Source: Micromonospora sp. 15K316
Lineage (GTDB): Bacteria > Actinomycetota > Actinomycetes > Mycobacteriales > Micromonosporaceae
Length of the DNA stretch: 64,000 nt
Assembly (NCBI RefSeq): GCF_004348525.1
Contig: NZ_SMKG01000013.1
Location: 1-64,000 of the forward strand
Direction: 5' to 3'
Below, piece by piece: positions 41,571-49,796 of this stretch. Every line of letters begins with the position of its first letter. The stretch's first letter is position 1. The position numbers and the translations under genes are program-made. The notes beneath the pieces were generated by a model. The model made no database searches and had not been told where the DNA came from. It saw only the letters and a list, made by a program, of their open reading frames with translations.

Positions 41571-42436
41571 TGGACCGCGACCGGGTCGAGACGGTGGGGC
41601 TGCGCTGGCTGCGGCGGCTGGTGATCGCCGCGTTCCTGCTGGTCACCGCCTTCCCCTTCTACTACATGCTGGTGCTCTCGGTACGCCCCATCGAGCGGCT
41701 GCTGCTCGACCCGGGCGCGCTGGCGGTCGGCCTCGGCGAGCTGACCGTGAGCACCTACGCCGAGGTGCTCAAGGCCAGCGAGGACGGCGGACAGGGTTTC
41801 CTCGCCTTCATCGGCAACAGCGGTCTCGTCGCCGTCGCCGCGACCCTGCTCACGTTGATCGTGGCGATCCCCGGCGCGTACGCGGTGTCCCGGCTGCGCT
41901 TCTTCGGCCGCCGTCAGGTCGACTTCCTCTTCCTGGCGGTCTACCTCTTCCCCTCCATCGTGATCGCCATCCCGCTCTTCGTGGTCTTCACCCGGGCGGG
42001 ACTGCGCGGCTCCCTGCTCGGGCTGGTCCTGGTCTACATCTCGCAGACCCTGCCGGTCTCGGTCTACATGCTCAAGAACTACTTCGAGACCATCCCGGTC
42101 AGCCTGGAGGAGTCCGCCGCGATCGACGGCGCGGGCCGGATCGGCATCATCCGCCGGATCAGCCTCCCCCTCGCCGCCCCGTCGATCATGGCGGTCGCCC
42201 TCTACGACTTCATGATCGCCTGGAACGAGTTCCTCTTCGCGCTGCTCTTCCTCGTCGACAAGCCGCACCGCTGGACGGTGTCGCTGGGGCTCGCGCAGCT
42301 CGCCGACGGCGTGGAGGTGCCGAAGACGGTGCTGATGGCCGGCTCGGTGGTCCTCACCCTCCCGATCGTGCTGCTCTTCTTCGCCAGCGAACGCCTCCTC
42401 ACCGAGGGTCTCACCAGCGGCGCCGAGAAGGGCTGA
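41570..42436 (+). CDS. ABC sugar importer permease, MalG-type
   Basis: A 288-residue membrane permease, partner of the preceding MalF-type protein. The first helix is RRLVIAAFLLVTAFPFYYML; about six helices follow. The EAA loop reads LEESAAIDGAGRIGIIRRIS (~185). A family motif, YDFMIAWNEFLFALLFL, lies near residue 220. Its ATG overlaps the previous stop codon by one base (TGATG) and follows GGAGGGTGGAG. No ATP-binding subunit follows, so a shared ATPase of the MsiK type encoded elsewhere is expected, as is normal for actinomycete sugar importers. Confidence 0.93.
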   Translation: MDRDRVETVGLRWLRRLVIAAFLLVTAFPFYYMLVLSVRPIERLLLDPGALAVGLGELTVSTYAEVLKASEDGGQGFLAFIGNSGLVAVAATLLTLIVAIPGAYAVSRLRFFGRRQVDFLFLAVYLFPSIVIAIPLFVVFTRAGLRGSLLGLVLVYISQTLPVSVYMLKNYFETIPVSLEESAAIDGAGRIGIIRRISLPLAAPSIMAVALYDFMIAWNEFLFALLFLVDKPHRWTVSLGLAQLADGVEVPKTVLMAGSVVLTLPIVLLFFASERLLTEGLTSGAEKG

Positions 42437-42443
42437 CCCACTG

Positions 42444-42499
42444 GCGCTCCCCCGGAAACAGCGCCGTTCCGCGCGGGTGGGCCACTCTTTCCGGGGGAG
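42444..42499 (+). terminator. terminator of the ABC importer operon, with two alternative hairpins
   Basis: CTCCCCCGGAAA (42447-42458) and TTTCCGGGGGAG (42488-42499) are perfect 12-bp arms with a 29-nt loop, just past the last importer gene. GGCGCT (42444-42449) and AGCGCC (42459-42465 region) can form a smaller competing stem inside the same segment. Confidence 0.65.
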
Positions 42500-42550
42500 A
42501 GAGCCCGGAGCCCGCGAGGGGCCGGTAACCGGCCTGACTACGGTGGGGGC

Positions 42551-43156
42551 ATGCGAAACCCGACCCGCTGGGAGACCGACACCGGCCCCGAGCACTCGCA
42601 GTGGTACATCGACCGGTTCCGCCGGCTCGCGGCCGAGGGGGCGGACCTCACCGGCGAGGCTCGGCTGGTCGACGCGCTGGTGACGCCCGGGTCGCGGATC
42701 CTCGACGCCGGCTCGGGCACCGGCCGGGTGGGCGCCGCGCTGGCCGCCAGAGGTCACACAGTGGTCGGGGTCGACGCCGATCCGGCGCTGGTCGAGGCCG
42801 CCCGCGCCGATCATCCCGGGCCGCGCTGGCTCGTCGGTGACCTGGCCGAGCTGGACCTGCCCGCGCACGGCGAGGCCGAGCCGTTCGACGCGGCGGTGCT
42901 GGTCGGGAACGTGCTGACCTTCGTCGCGCCGGGCACGGAGCAGGAGGTGCTGCGCCGGGTCGCCGGGCACCTGCGCCCGGACGGCGTGCTGGCGGTCGGT
43001 TTCGGCACCGGCCGCGGCTATCCGCTGCCCGACTTCGACGCGGACGCGGTCGCCGCCGGCCTGCGCCTGGAGCATCGCTTCGCGACCTTTGACCTGCGCC
43101 CCTGGCGGGACGACGCGGACTTCGCCGTCACCCTGCTGCGCCGCCCCGCCGACTGA
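42551..43156 (+). CDS. class I SAM-dependent methyltransferase
   Basis: A 201-residue protein with a Rossmann-type methyltransferase fold. Motif I is ILDAGSGTGRVGAALAARGH (~56), followed by the acidic loop VVGVDADPALVEAARAD and motif II region FDAAVLVGNVLTFVAPG. The substrate is unknown. There is no Shine-Dalgarno before the ATG; instead a -10-like TACGGT lies 6 nt upstream (42539-42544), which suggests a leaderless mRNA. It is separated from the importer operon by a terminator and is probably an independent gene. Confidence 0.88.
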   Translation: MRNPTRWETDTGPEHSQWYIDRFRRLAAEGADLTGEARLVDALVTPGSRILDAGSGTGRVGAALAARGHTVVGVDADPALVEAARADHPGPRWLVGDLAELDLPAHGEAEPFDAAVLVGNVLTFVAPGTEQEVLRRVAGHLRPDGVLAVGFGTGRGYPLPDFDADAVAAGLRLEHRFATFDLRPWRDDADFAVTLLRRPAD

Positions 43157-43288
43157 GCGGGCCCCGCCCGATCGAGCCGAGCGGCAGCCAGCGCGAGCCG
43201 GAGCGGACGTTCGCCACGCTGCGCGGGCCCCCGCCGACCGAACCCGGCGAAGCCCGACAACTGGGCCGGGCCGCTCCGCGCCGGCCGG

Positions 43289-44671
43289 TCAGCCCGGCGT
43301 GGCGGCGGCCCGCGCCACCGCCGGGTCGAGCGTGGCGCCGGCCGGCACCAGGCTCACCAGGCCAGCCGGCAGCCGGGCGGGACGCACGTCGCGGTAGCCG
43401 AGCACGGCCAGCACCCCACGATCGGCCACCACATGCCGCCGGCCGAGGTCGGTGACGACCGAGAGCGACCCGCCGGAGGCGCCGGGCGCCGCCACCGCCT
43501 CGACGACGGCGCCCCGGCCCGGCTCCACCACGACCTGGTCGACGCGCGCTCCGCCGCCCGTCCCGCCGGGTCGGGGTGCGGCGGCCGGCTCCGGCAGCCG
43601 CGCCCCGACCCGGATCTCCGCCCCCGCCTCGTCGCCCACCCGAGCACAGAGCCCGCCGCCGTCGACGGCCGCCAGCCGTGGCGGCGTCGCCGGCGGGGCG
43701 GCCGGGCCCGACGGGGTCAGGTCGGCAACCTCGGGCAGCGCGGCGAACCGACCGAGGGTCATCGGCTCGGGCGCGCGCTGGCCGGTGCGCGCCAGGAGCA
43801 GGCTCGCCTGCAGTTCGGTGATCCCGGCCAACCCGTCCCGGACGGCGACCGCGAACTGCCTGCCGCCACCGGAGTTGCGTACCAGGTAGACGTCGCCGAC
43901 CTCCGCGCCCGGCACCCGGACGGATCTCCGGCCCAGGTCGGGCAGCTCGGGCGGCGCGAGATCGGCCCCGGCCGGGAGTGTGTTGAGCAGCGCCGGAGCC
44001 ACCGGGACGGCCCGCGCCCGGGTGGTGGCCAACGCGGCGAGCACCCGGGCGGTGTCGCGGATCAGGTAGCGGCGCTCACGCCACACCAGGTGCAGCCCGC
44101 CGTCGGGATCGCGCAGCAGCAGCGCCTCGTCGCCGAGCCGCCGGCCGCCGCCCGCGTCCCCGCCGATCAGCAGCACCGAACGCGGGACGGCAGGGTCGGC
44201 GCTGCCGGGCGCGCCCGAGCAGACCGTCCAGGGGGCGTTCGACAGCCGGGCCGGGGCGGGCAGCGAGTCCGGGGCGTCGGCGATGCCCAGCGGCAGGCCA
44301 CGCGGCACCCCCTCGATGGACCGGCGGGACACCAGCACCGTCCTGGGCCGCTCGGCGCCGACGATCAGCAGCGCCGAGGCGTAGTTCAGCACGGGATGCA
44401 GCCTCTCCTCCCGGTAGACGTACCGGGCGCCGGACTCCTTCTCCACGATCACCGCGCCGCTGTCCCGCCAGTCGCGGCCACCACCGGCGAAGAGCCCGTA
44501 GAGCGCGAAGCCTCCCAGCCCGATCGCGGCGACCAGCACGCCGGCCAGCGCGGCGCCGGCGAGCCGCCGCAACGGCGACTGCGCCGGGTCGGTGTCCCGC
44601 ATGACCAGCGCGGCGACCGCCCGCTGGACGGTGAACTGGTACGAGTGCAGCTGGTCCTGCCGCGACGGCAT
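43289..44671 (-). CDS. eccB: type VII secretion protein EccB
   Basis: A 460-residue EccB-type membrane protein. It begins with the family start PSRQDQLHSYQFTVQRAVAALVMRD, then a single membrane helix (about residues 40-62, ALAGVLVAAIGLGGFALYGLF), and an extracytoplasmic domain with repeats of beta structure (RDSGAVIVEKESGARYVY, PVLNYASALLIVG). In ESX/type VII systems EccB is the periplasmic core subunit. Here it stands alone: no EccC, EccD, MycP or WXG100 gene is in the window. The ATG at 44671 has GAGAGG upstream and the frame is coding from there. A TATCCT -10-like box lies near 44702-44707. Confidence 0.93.
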   Translation of the reverse strand: MPSRQDQLHSYQFTVQRAVAALVMRDTDPAQSPLRRLAGAALAGVLVAAIGLGGFALYGLFAGGGRDWRDSGAVIVEKESGARYVYREERLHPVLNYASALLIVGAERPRTVLVSRRSIEGVPRGLPLGIADAPDSLPAPARLSNAPWTVCSGAPGSADPAVPRSVLLIGGDAGGGRRLGDEALLLRDPDGGLHLVWRERRYLIRDTARVLAALATTRARAVPVAPALLNTLPAGADLAPPELPDLGRRSVRVPGAEVGDVYLVRNSGGGRQFAVAVRDGLAGITELQASLLLARTGQRAPEPMTLGRFAALPEVADLTPSGPAAPPATPPRLAAVDGGGLCARVGDEAGAEIRVGARLPEPAAAPRPGGTGGGARVDQVVVEPGRGAVVEAVAAPGASGGSLSVVTDLGRRHVVADRGVLAVLGYRDVRPARLPAGLVSLVPAGATLDPAVARAAATPG

Positions 44672-44794
44672 GACATCCTCTCCGATGCTCGATCGGGGCA
44701 CAGGATATGCGCTGCGTCGATCCTTCGTGGACCCTCGGTAGCCGCGGGTGGCCGCTCCGGTCCCGGCGTCGCGGCGTGCCGTACCGTCACCGCC

Positions 44795-45136
44795 GTGAAT
44801 CCCCCGGACGGTGGACGCCCGTGGCAGCGGCCCGACCGCGCTGACCCGGTGATCCCCGGGCCGCCGCACGGCGCCGCGGTGCTGGCCCTGCTCTGCGCGG
44901 TCGTCGCCCCGCCGGCCTGGCTGGCGGTGGCCGGCGGGGTCGCGGCGCTGGACGACCCGGAGGCACCGCGGGTCGCCGGTTACCTCTGGGTGGCCACCGT
45001 GGCGGCGTTCGCGTCGCTGGCCACCGGCGCCCTGCTGGTCGTGCTGCGGCGGCAGGCGCCGCTGCGTCGCCCGGTCACCCTCGTCGCGGTCGCGGTGGCG
45101 GCCGTGGTGCTGACGTGCGCGCTCGGCCTGGGCTGA
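44795..45136 (+). CDS. small membrane protein of unknown function
   Basis: A 113-residue protein with a Pro-rich N-terminus and three hydrophobic helices (AAVLALLCAVVAPPAWLAVA, VAGYLWVATVAAFASLATGALLVVL and a C-terminal VTLVAVAVAAVVLTCALGL). No family is recognised. The GTG start has no Shine-Dalgarno; a -10-like TACCGT lies 7 nt upstream (44782-44787), fitting leaderless transcription. It diverges from eccB by 123 nt, so a link to secretion is possible but unproven. Confidence 0.65.
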   Translation: MNPPDGGRPWQRPDRADPVIPGPPHGAAVLALLCAVVAPPAWLAVAGGVAALDDPEAPRVAGYLWVATVAAFASLATGALLVVLRRQAPLRRPVTLVAVAVAAVVLTCALGLG

Positions 45137-45185
45137 CCTCGGCGACGGGTAGCATCCGGCACGGAACCGACGAGATGAGGACCGG

Positions 45186-45902
45186 GTGGGCGCACGCTTC
45201 GAGGAACTGGCCTGGCGGGAGACGCCGATCGGCCTGATCAGCCTGCGCCGGCGCCGCGACCCGGCGCTTCAGGCCGAGGTGTACGAGGTCAAGCTCGACG
45301 ACGAGTTCCTCATGTCCAGCCTCTTCCCGGTCGCGGAGATCGAGCTGGCCCGCCTCGGGCTGGCCCCGCTGGCCGACACCGAACTGGACGTGGTCGTCGG
45401 TGGTCTCGGTCTCGGCTACACCGCGCGCACCGCGCTCGCCGACGACCGGGTGCGGTCGCTGCACGTGATCGAGGCGATCGAGGACGTCATCGACTGGCAC
45501 CGGCGCGGGCTGCTGCCGTTCGCCGCCGGTCTGGCCGACGACCCGCGGACCCGCCTCGTCCGGGCCGACTTCTTCGCCGCCGTCGACGGCGACGGGTTCG
45601 ACCCCGACCGTCCCGCGCGCCGCTTCCACGCGGTACTGCTCGACATCGACCACTCGCCACGGCACGTGCTGCACCCGCGGAACGCGGCGTTCTACACGCC
45701 GGCCGGGCTGCGTCGGCTCGCCGGTCACCTGCACCCGGGCGGGGTGTTCGCGCTCTGGTCGGACGATCCGCCCGACCCGACGTTCGGGCAGGCCCTCGCC
45801 GAGGTCTTCGCCACCGCGCGGGCGCACGTCGTGCCGTTCGCCAACCCGCTGACCGGGGGCGAGTCGGCGAACACGGTCTACGTGGCCCGCCGCGCCGACT
45901 GA
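45186..45902 (+). CDS. spermidine synthase-like protein
   Basis: A 238-residue protein resembling polyamine aminopropyltransferases (Rossmann fold). It has VVVGGLGLGYTARTALADD (~68, the nucleotide loop), LHVIEAIEDVIDWHRRGLL (acidic residue that would bind the ribose) and FHAVLLDIDHSPRH (~142, near the catalytic Asp position). The N-terminal beta domain is short, and the usual gate-keeping motifs of SpeE are not clear, so it may be a family member with another substrate. GTG start with GAGGACCGG upstream; a TAGCAT -10-like box lies about 30 nt before it. Confidence 0.75.
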   Translation: MGARFEELAWRETPIGLISLRRRRDPALQAEVYEVKLDDEFLMSSLFPVAEIELARLGLAPLADTELDVVVGGLGLGYTARTALADDRVRSLHVIEAIEDVIDWHRRGLLPFAAGLADDPRTRLVRADFFAAVDGDGFDPDRPARRFHAVLLDIDHSPRHVLHPRNAAFYTPAGLRRLAGHLHPGGVFALWSDDPPDPTFGQALAEVFATARAHVVPFANPLTGGESANTVYVARRAD

Positions 45903-45923
45903 CCGGCGAAGGACCCGGAGGCC

Positions 45924-45946
45924 GAGCACCCCGGCGGGGCGTGCTC
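45924..45946. terminator. hairpin between convergent genes
   Basis: GAGCACCCC and GGGGCGTGCTC form a stem with one bulged base and a 3-nt loop. It lies between the spermidine-synthase-like gene and the convergent acyl-CoA dehydrogenase, overlapping the latter's stop codon. Confidence 0.5.
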
Positions 45947-47756
45947 AGAACCAGGCGTCACGCATCTCCAGGGTGGTCCGGTCCAGGCTGGCCAGCAGGT
46001 CGAACTGTGGGCCGGTGCGGGGCAACTCGTACCGGTAGAACCAGCGCGCGGCGTGCCGCTTGCCGGCGTACAGGTCCGCGTCCGGTGCGGCGACGCCGGC
46101 CGTCTCGACGACCAGCAGCTGCTCCAGCCACATCCAGGCGATCACCACGTGGCCGGCCGCCTCCAGGTAGACGCTGGCGTTGGCGAGCGCGAGCTGCGGG
46201 TCACCGGCGCTCCACAACCGGCGGGTGACGTCGGTGAGCCGCCGCACCGCGGTGGCGAGCCGCTCAGCCGGCTCGGCGCACTCCCCACCGGCCTTGCCGG
46301 CCCGCTCGACGGTCGCGCCGATCGTCTCGACAAGCGTGGCCAGCCCCGCCCCGTCGCGCATGGTGACCTTACGGCCCAGCAGGTCCAGCGCCTGGATGCC
46401 GTGGGTGCCCTCGTGGATCGGGTTGAGCCGGTTGTCCCGCCAGTGCTGTTCGACGTCGTGGTCGCGGGTGTAGCCGGCCCCGCCGTGCACCTGGATGGCG
46501 AGGTCGTTGGCGGCGAGGCACCACTGCGCCGGCCAGCTCTTCACGATCGGGGTGAGTACGTCGAGCAGCAGGTGGGCGCGGGCGCGGTCGGCCGGCTCGG
46601 CGGCGCTCTTCGCCTCGTCGAGCAGCCGCCCGCAGTAGAGCACCAGCGCCAGCGCGCCCTCCACGTAGCTCTTCTGCGCGAGGAGCATCCGCTTCACGTC
46701 GGGGTGGGCGACGATCGGCACCTGCGGTGTCGCCGGGTCCTTGGCGGCCGGCGGTCGTCCCTGCGGCCGCTGACGGGCGTACTCCAGGGACTTCAGGTAA
46801 CCGGTGTAGCCGAGCGCGGTCGCGCCGGCGCCCACCCCGATGCGCGCTTCGTTCATCATGTGGAACATCTGCGCCAGCCCCTGGTGCGGCTCACCCACCA
46901 GGTAGCCGACCGCGCCAGCCCGGCCGGCCGGGCGGTGCGCGCCGTCGCCGAAGCCGAGCAGGGCGTTGGTCGTCCCCCGGTAGCCCATCTTGTGGTTCAG
47001 GCCGACCAGCACGACGTCGTTGCGGTCGCCGGGTGCGCCGTCCGGGCCGAGGAGCAGCTTCGGCACGATGAACAGCGAGATGCCCTTCACTCCCGGCGGA
47101 GCCCCGGGCAGCCGGGCCAGCACCAGGTGAACGATGTTCTCGCCCAGCTCGTGCTCCCCGCCGGAGATCCACATCTTGGTGCCGTACAGCCGGTAGGCGC
47201 CGTCGGCCTGCGGCTCGGCCCGGGTGGTGATGTCCGCCAGTGAGCTGCCGGCGTGCGGCTCGGAGAGGCACATGGTGCCGTGGAACCGCCCCTCGATCAT
47301 CGGGCGCGCCCAGGTGTCGATCTGCTCCGGGCTGCCGTGGGCGAGCAGCAGGTTGACGTTGCCGAGAGTGAGCATCGGGTACGCCGAGGTGGCGACGTTC
47401 GCGGCCTGGCACCAGGCGAAGCAGGCGGCGGCCACGACGTGCGGTAGCTGCAGGCCGCCGACCGCCTCGTCCAGCGTGGACGCCAGCAGCCCGGTCTCCG
47501 CGAAGACGTCCAGCGCGGCCTTGACCTCCGGGATCAGGTGTACCCGTCGACCGTCGAAGGTGGGCTCGTCGAGGTCGGCCGCCCGGTTGTGCGGGGCGAA
47601 GTGCTCGGTGGCCACCCGCTCCGCCAGTTCGAGCACCGCGTCGAAGGTCTCCCGGGTGTGCTCCGCGTAGCGGGGACGCTCGGTCAGCCGGGTCACCTCC
47701 AGCCAGTCGTGGAGCAGGAACCGCAGGTCACGTCGGGACAGCAGGGTGGACGACAC
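45945..47756 (-). CDS. acyl-CoA dehydrogenase family protein (long form)
   Basis: A 603-residue flavoprotein of the acyl-CoA dehydrogenase superfamily, the ~600-residue form with a C-terminal extension (like FadE5-type and AidB-like enzymes). Signature parts are TMCLSEPHAGSSLADI-like loop (~160), the FAD/substrate region LYGTKMWISGGEHELGENIV (~192), and VHGGAGYTRDHDVEQHWRDN (~440), followed by PIHEGTHGIQALDLLGRK. It should oxidise an acyl-CoA to the 2-enoyl form, passing electrons to ETF. GTG start with GAGAGGAGATCC directly upstream. Chain-length specificity cannot be judged. No ETF or thiolase genes are adjacent. Confidence 0.92.
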   Translation of the reverse strand: MSSTLLSRRDLRFLLHDWLEVTRLTERPRYAEHTRETFDAVLELAERVATEHFAPHNRAADLDEPTFDGRRVHLIPEVKAALDVFAETGLLASTLDEAVGGLQLPHVVAAACFAWCQAANVATSAYPMLTLGNVNLLLAHGSPEQIDTWARPMIEGRFHGTMCLSEPHAGSSLADITTRAEPQADGAYRLYGTKMWISGGEHELGENIVHLVLARLPGAPPGVKGISLFIVPKLLLGPDGAPGDRNDVVLVGLNHKMGYRGTTNALLGFGDGAHRPAGRAGAVGYLVGEPHQGLAQMFHMMNEARIGVGAGATALGYTGYLKSLEYARQRPQGRPPAAKDPATPQVPIVAHPDVKRMLLAQKSYVEGALALVLYCGRLLDEAKSAAEPADRARAHLLLDVLTPIVKSWPAQWCLAANDLAIQVHGGAGYTRDHDVEQHWRDNRLNPIHEGTHGIQALDLLGRKVTMRDGAGLATLVETIGATVERAGKAGGECAEPAERLATAVRRLTDVTRRLWSAGDPQLALANASVYLEAAGHVVIAWMWLEQLLVVETAGVAAPDADLYAGKRHAARWFYRYELPRTGPQFDLLASLDRTTLEMRDAWF

Positions 47757-47974
47757 GGATCTCCTCTCACCGTCCGCCCCCCGACGAGACGGGTCGCCGG
47801 GGGCGGCTGCGCGGCGCTTCGCGTCCCGTCATCCTGTCCGATCGGCGCGCCGGGCGCACCACCGCGTCGGCGGAGCACCGCCGCACGTCCGCACCGCGGT
47901 GAGCCCGGCACCTGCGCGTCGCTCGGCACGGAGGCGCCGGGCGCACCACGATGGTTCTCACGTACGACGGGCGG

Positions 47975-49123
47975 TCAGCGCCGGCGCAGCTCCTCCACCA
48001 GGGTCGTACGCAGCTCGGCGGTTCCCGCGCCGGTCAGCGCGGAGACCGGCACGGCCTGCGGGTGGGCCCGGCACAGGCAGTCCACCCACTCCGGCGGCGC
48101 GACATCGATCTTGTTGAGGACGAGCAGCTCCGGTACGTCGCCCGCGCCGATCTCGTGCAGCACCCCGTGCACGGTGGTGATCTGGTCCAGCGCGTCGGGC
48201 GCGGACGCGTCGACCACGTGCAGCGCCAGATCGCTGCCGCTGACCTCCTCCAACGTCGACCGGAACGCATCCACGAGCTGGTGCGGCAGATGCCGTACGA
48301 ACCCGACCGTGTCGGTGACGGTGAAGGTCAGGCCGCCCGCGTTCAGCCGACGTACCGTCGGGTCCAGGGTTGCGAAGAGCACGTCCTGCACCTGAGCGTC
48401 CGCGCCGGTCAGCCGGTTGAGCAGGGCCGACTTGCCGGCGTTCGTGTACCCGGTGATCGACACCGACGGCACCTGGTTGCGGGCCCGGCGGTTGCGTGTC
48501 CGCTCCCGCCGCCGCGCCAGTTCCGCGGCGTTGCGGCGTAGCCGGGTCGCGCGCTGCCGCAACCGCCGGCGCTGCGTCTCCAGCCGCATCTCACCCGGAC
48601 CACGCACACCCATGCCGGCGCCACCCGCGGTCCGGCCACCGCCGACCCGGGACAACGAGCGCCCGTCGCCACGCAGCCGGGGCAGCTGGTAGGCGATCTG
48701 CGCCAGTTCGACCTGCAACCGGCCCTCGCCGGTGCGGGCGTGCTCGGCGAATATGTCGAGGATCAGCGCGCTCCGGTCGACCACCCGCACCCCGACCCGT
48801 TCCTCCAGGTTACGGATCTGGCCGGGGGACAACTCCCCGTCCGCGATGACCACATCGGCGCCCGTACGTTCGGCCAGCGCGGCCAGCTCGTCCACCTTTC
48901 CCGATCCGAGAAACGTCGCCGGGTCCGGCCGGGTCCGGTTCTGCACCACCGCGTCCGCCACCTCGAGACCGTCGGTGTCGGCCAGCCGCCGCAACTCCTC
49001 CAGCGAGGTCGCGGTGCCCGCACCCGTGTCGCCGGCGCCCTCGTCGCGTACCCCGGCCAGCAACGCCGTGGGTCGCCTCCCCGGCACACCCCACCCCTCG
49101 CCCAGCAACCACGAACCGGCCAT
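47975..49123 (-). CDS. hflX: GTPase HflX
   Basis: A 382-residue HflX-family ribosome-associated GTPase. The N-terminal domain has FLGSGKVDEL (~70) and VRVVDRSALILDIFAEHA, the linker holds GxGExxLExxRR-like GPGEMRLETQRRRLRQRA (~165), and the G domain has Walker A GYTNAGKSALLNRL (~220), switch TLDPTVR, DTVGFVRHLP, and NKID (~335). HflX splits stalled ribosomes. The ATG at 49123 has GAGGTGG upstream; the longer reading to 49180 lacks family homology. Length matches small actinobacterial HflX proteins, which lack a long N-terminal extension. Confidence 0.95.
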   Translation of the reverse strand: MAGSWLLGEGWGVPGRRPTALLAGVRDEGAGDTGAGTATSLEELRRLADTDGLEVADAVVQNRTRPDPATFLGSGKVDELAALAERTGADVVIADGELSPGQIRNLEERVGVRVVDRSALILDIFAEHARTGEGRLQVELAQIAYQLPRLRGDGRSLSRVGGGRTAGGAGMGVRGPGEMRLETQRRRLRQRATRLRRNAAELARRRERTRNRRARNQVPSVSITGYTNAGKSALLNRLTGADAQVQDVLFATLDPTVRRLNAGGLTFTVTDTVGFVRHLPHQLVDAFRSTLEEVSGSDLALHVVDASAPDALDQITTVHGVLHEIGAGDVPELLVLNKIDVAPPEWVDCLCRAHPQAVPVSALTGAGTAELRTTLVEELRRR

Positions 49124-49227
49124 CCGCCACCTCACCTCGTCGCACCGACGCTGCGAGCTACCCGCCTGACGGGCCGCCATGCCGGGGCCCGGTGGTGTGC
49201 CGGGGCGCTGAGCGGGTAGAGGGTGGC

Positions 49228-49749
49228 ATGCTGCTCCGCGCGGTACCGCAGGGTCTCCTCGCCGGCCTGGCCGGCGTCGCCGTCATGACCGCCGGGGAGA
49301 AGCTGGAGCAGCGGTTGACCGGCCGGCCCGACTCGTACATGCCGGCTCGCACCCTGCAACGTCTGATCGGCCTGCCCGAGCGTCGCCGCGAGCAGTCCCG
49401 GACGCTGAACCTCGGGATGCACTACGGGCTCGGCGCGGCGGCCGGAATCGTGCGCGCCGTGATGGCGAACGCCGGCCTGCGGGGCCCGATGGCCTCCGCG
49501 ATGTTCACGGTGATCCGGCTGACCAGCGACCAGATGCTGGAGAACGGCACCGGCGCGGGAAGTCCTCCGCAGACCTGGCCCCGCCGGGAGCTCGCCGTCG
49601 ACCTGCTGCACAAGGGCGTGTACGCCTTCGCGACGGGCGCGGTGGCCGACGTGTTCGCCGCCCGCCGCGGGCCCTCCCCGGGGCAGCGGCACGCCGCCGT
49701 GCGCCCCGGTCGACACAGCGACGTCGGCCCGCCACCCGGGACCACCTGA
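49228..49749 (+). CDS. conserved hypothetical protein with a hydrophobic N-terminus
   Basis: A 173-residue protein. The N-terminus has a hydrophobic helix (AVPQGLLAGLAGVAVMTAGE), followed by a charged stretch (KLEQRLTGRPDSYMPARTLQ) and a second helical region (GMHYGLGAAAGIVRAVMANAG). The C-terminal 30 residues are low-complexity, Arg- and Pro-rich. It resembles uncharacterised actinomycete membrane proteins; no named domain can be assigned. The start at 49228 is preferred because GTAGAGGG lies about 5 nt upstream and the hydrophobic segment begins right after it. Confidence 0.65.
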   Translation: MLLRAVPQGLLAGLAGVAVMTAGEKLEQRLTGRPDSYMPARTLQRLIGLPERRREQSRTLNLGMHYGLGAAAGIVRAVMANAGLRGPMASAMFTVIRLTSDQMLENGTGAGSPPQTWPRRELAVDLLHKGVYAFATGAVADVFAARRGPSPGQRHAAVRPGRHSDVGPPPGTT

Positions 49750-49754
49750 GCACG

Positions 49755-49784
49755 ACGCCGGGCCCGATCGGTCGGGCCCGGCGT
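49755..49784. terminator. bidirectional terminator
   Basis: ACGCCGGGCCCGA (49755-49767) and TCGGGCCCGGCGT (49772-49784) form a perfect 13-bp stem with a 4-nt loop (TCGG), between the convergent genes ending at 49749 and 49797. Confidence 0.88.
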
Positions 49785-49796
49785 ACACGTCGTGGC

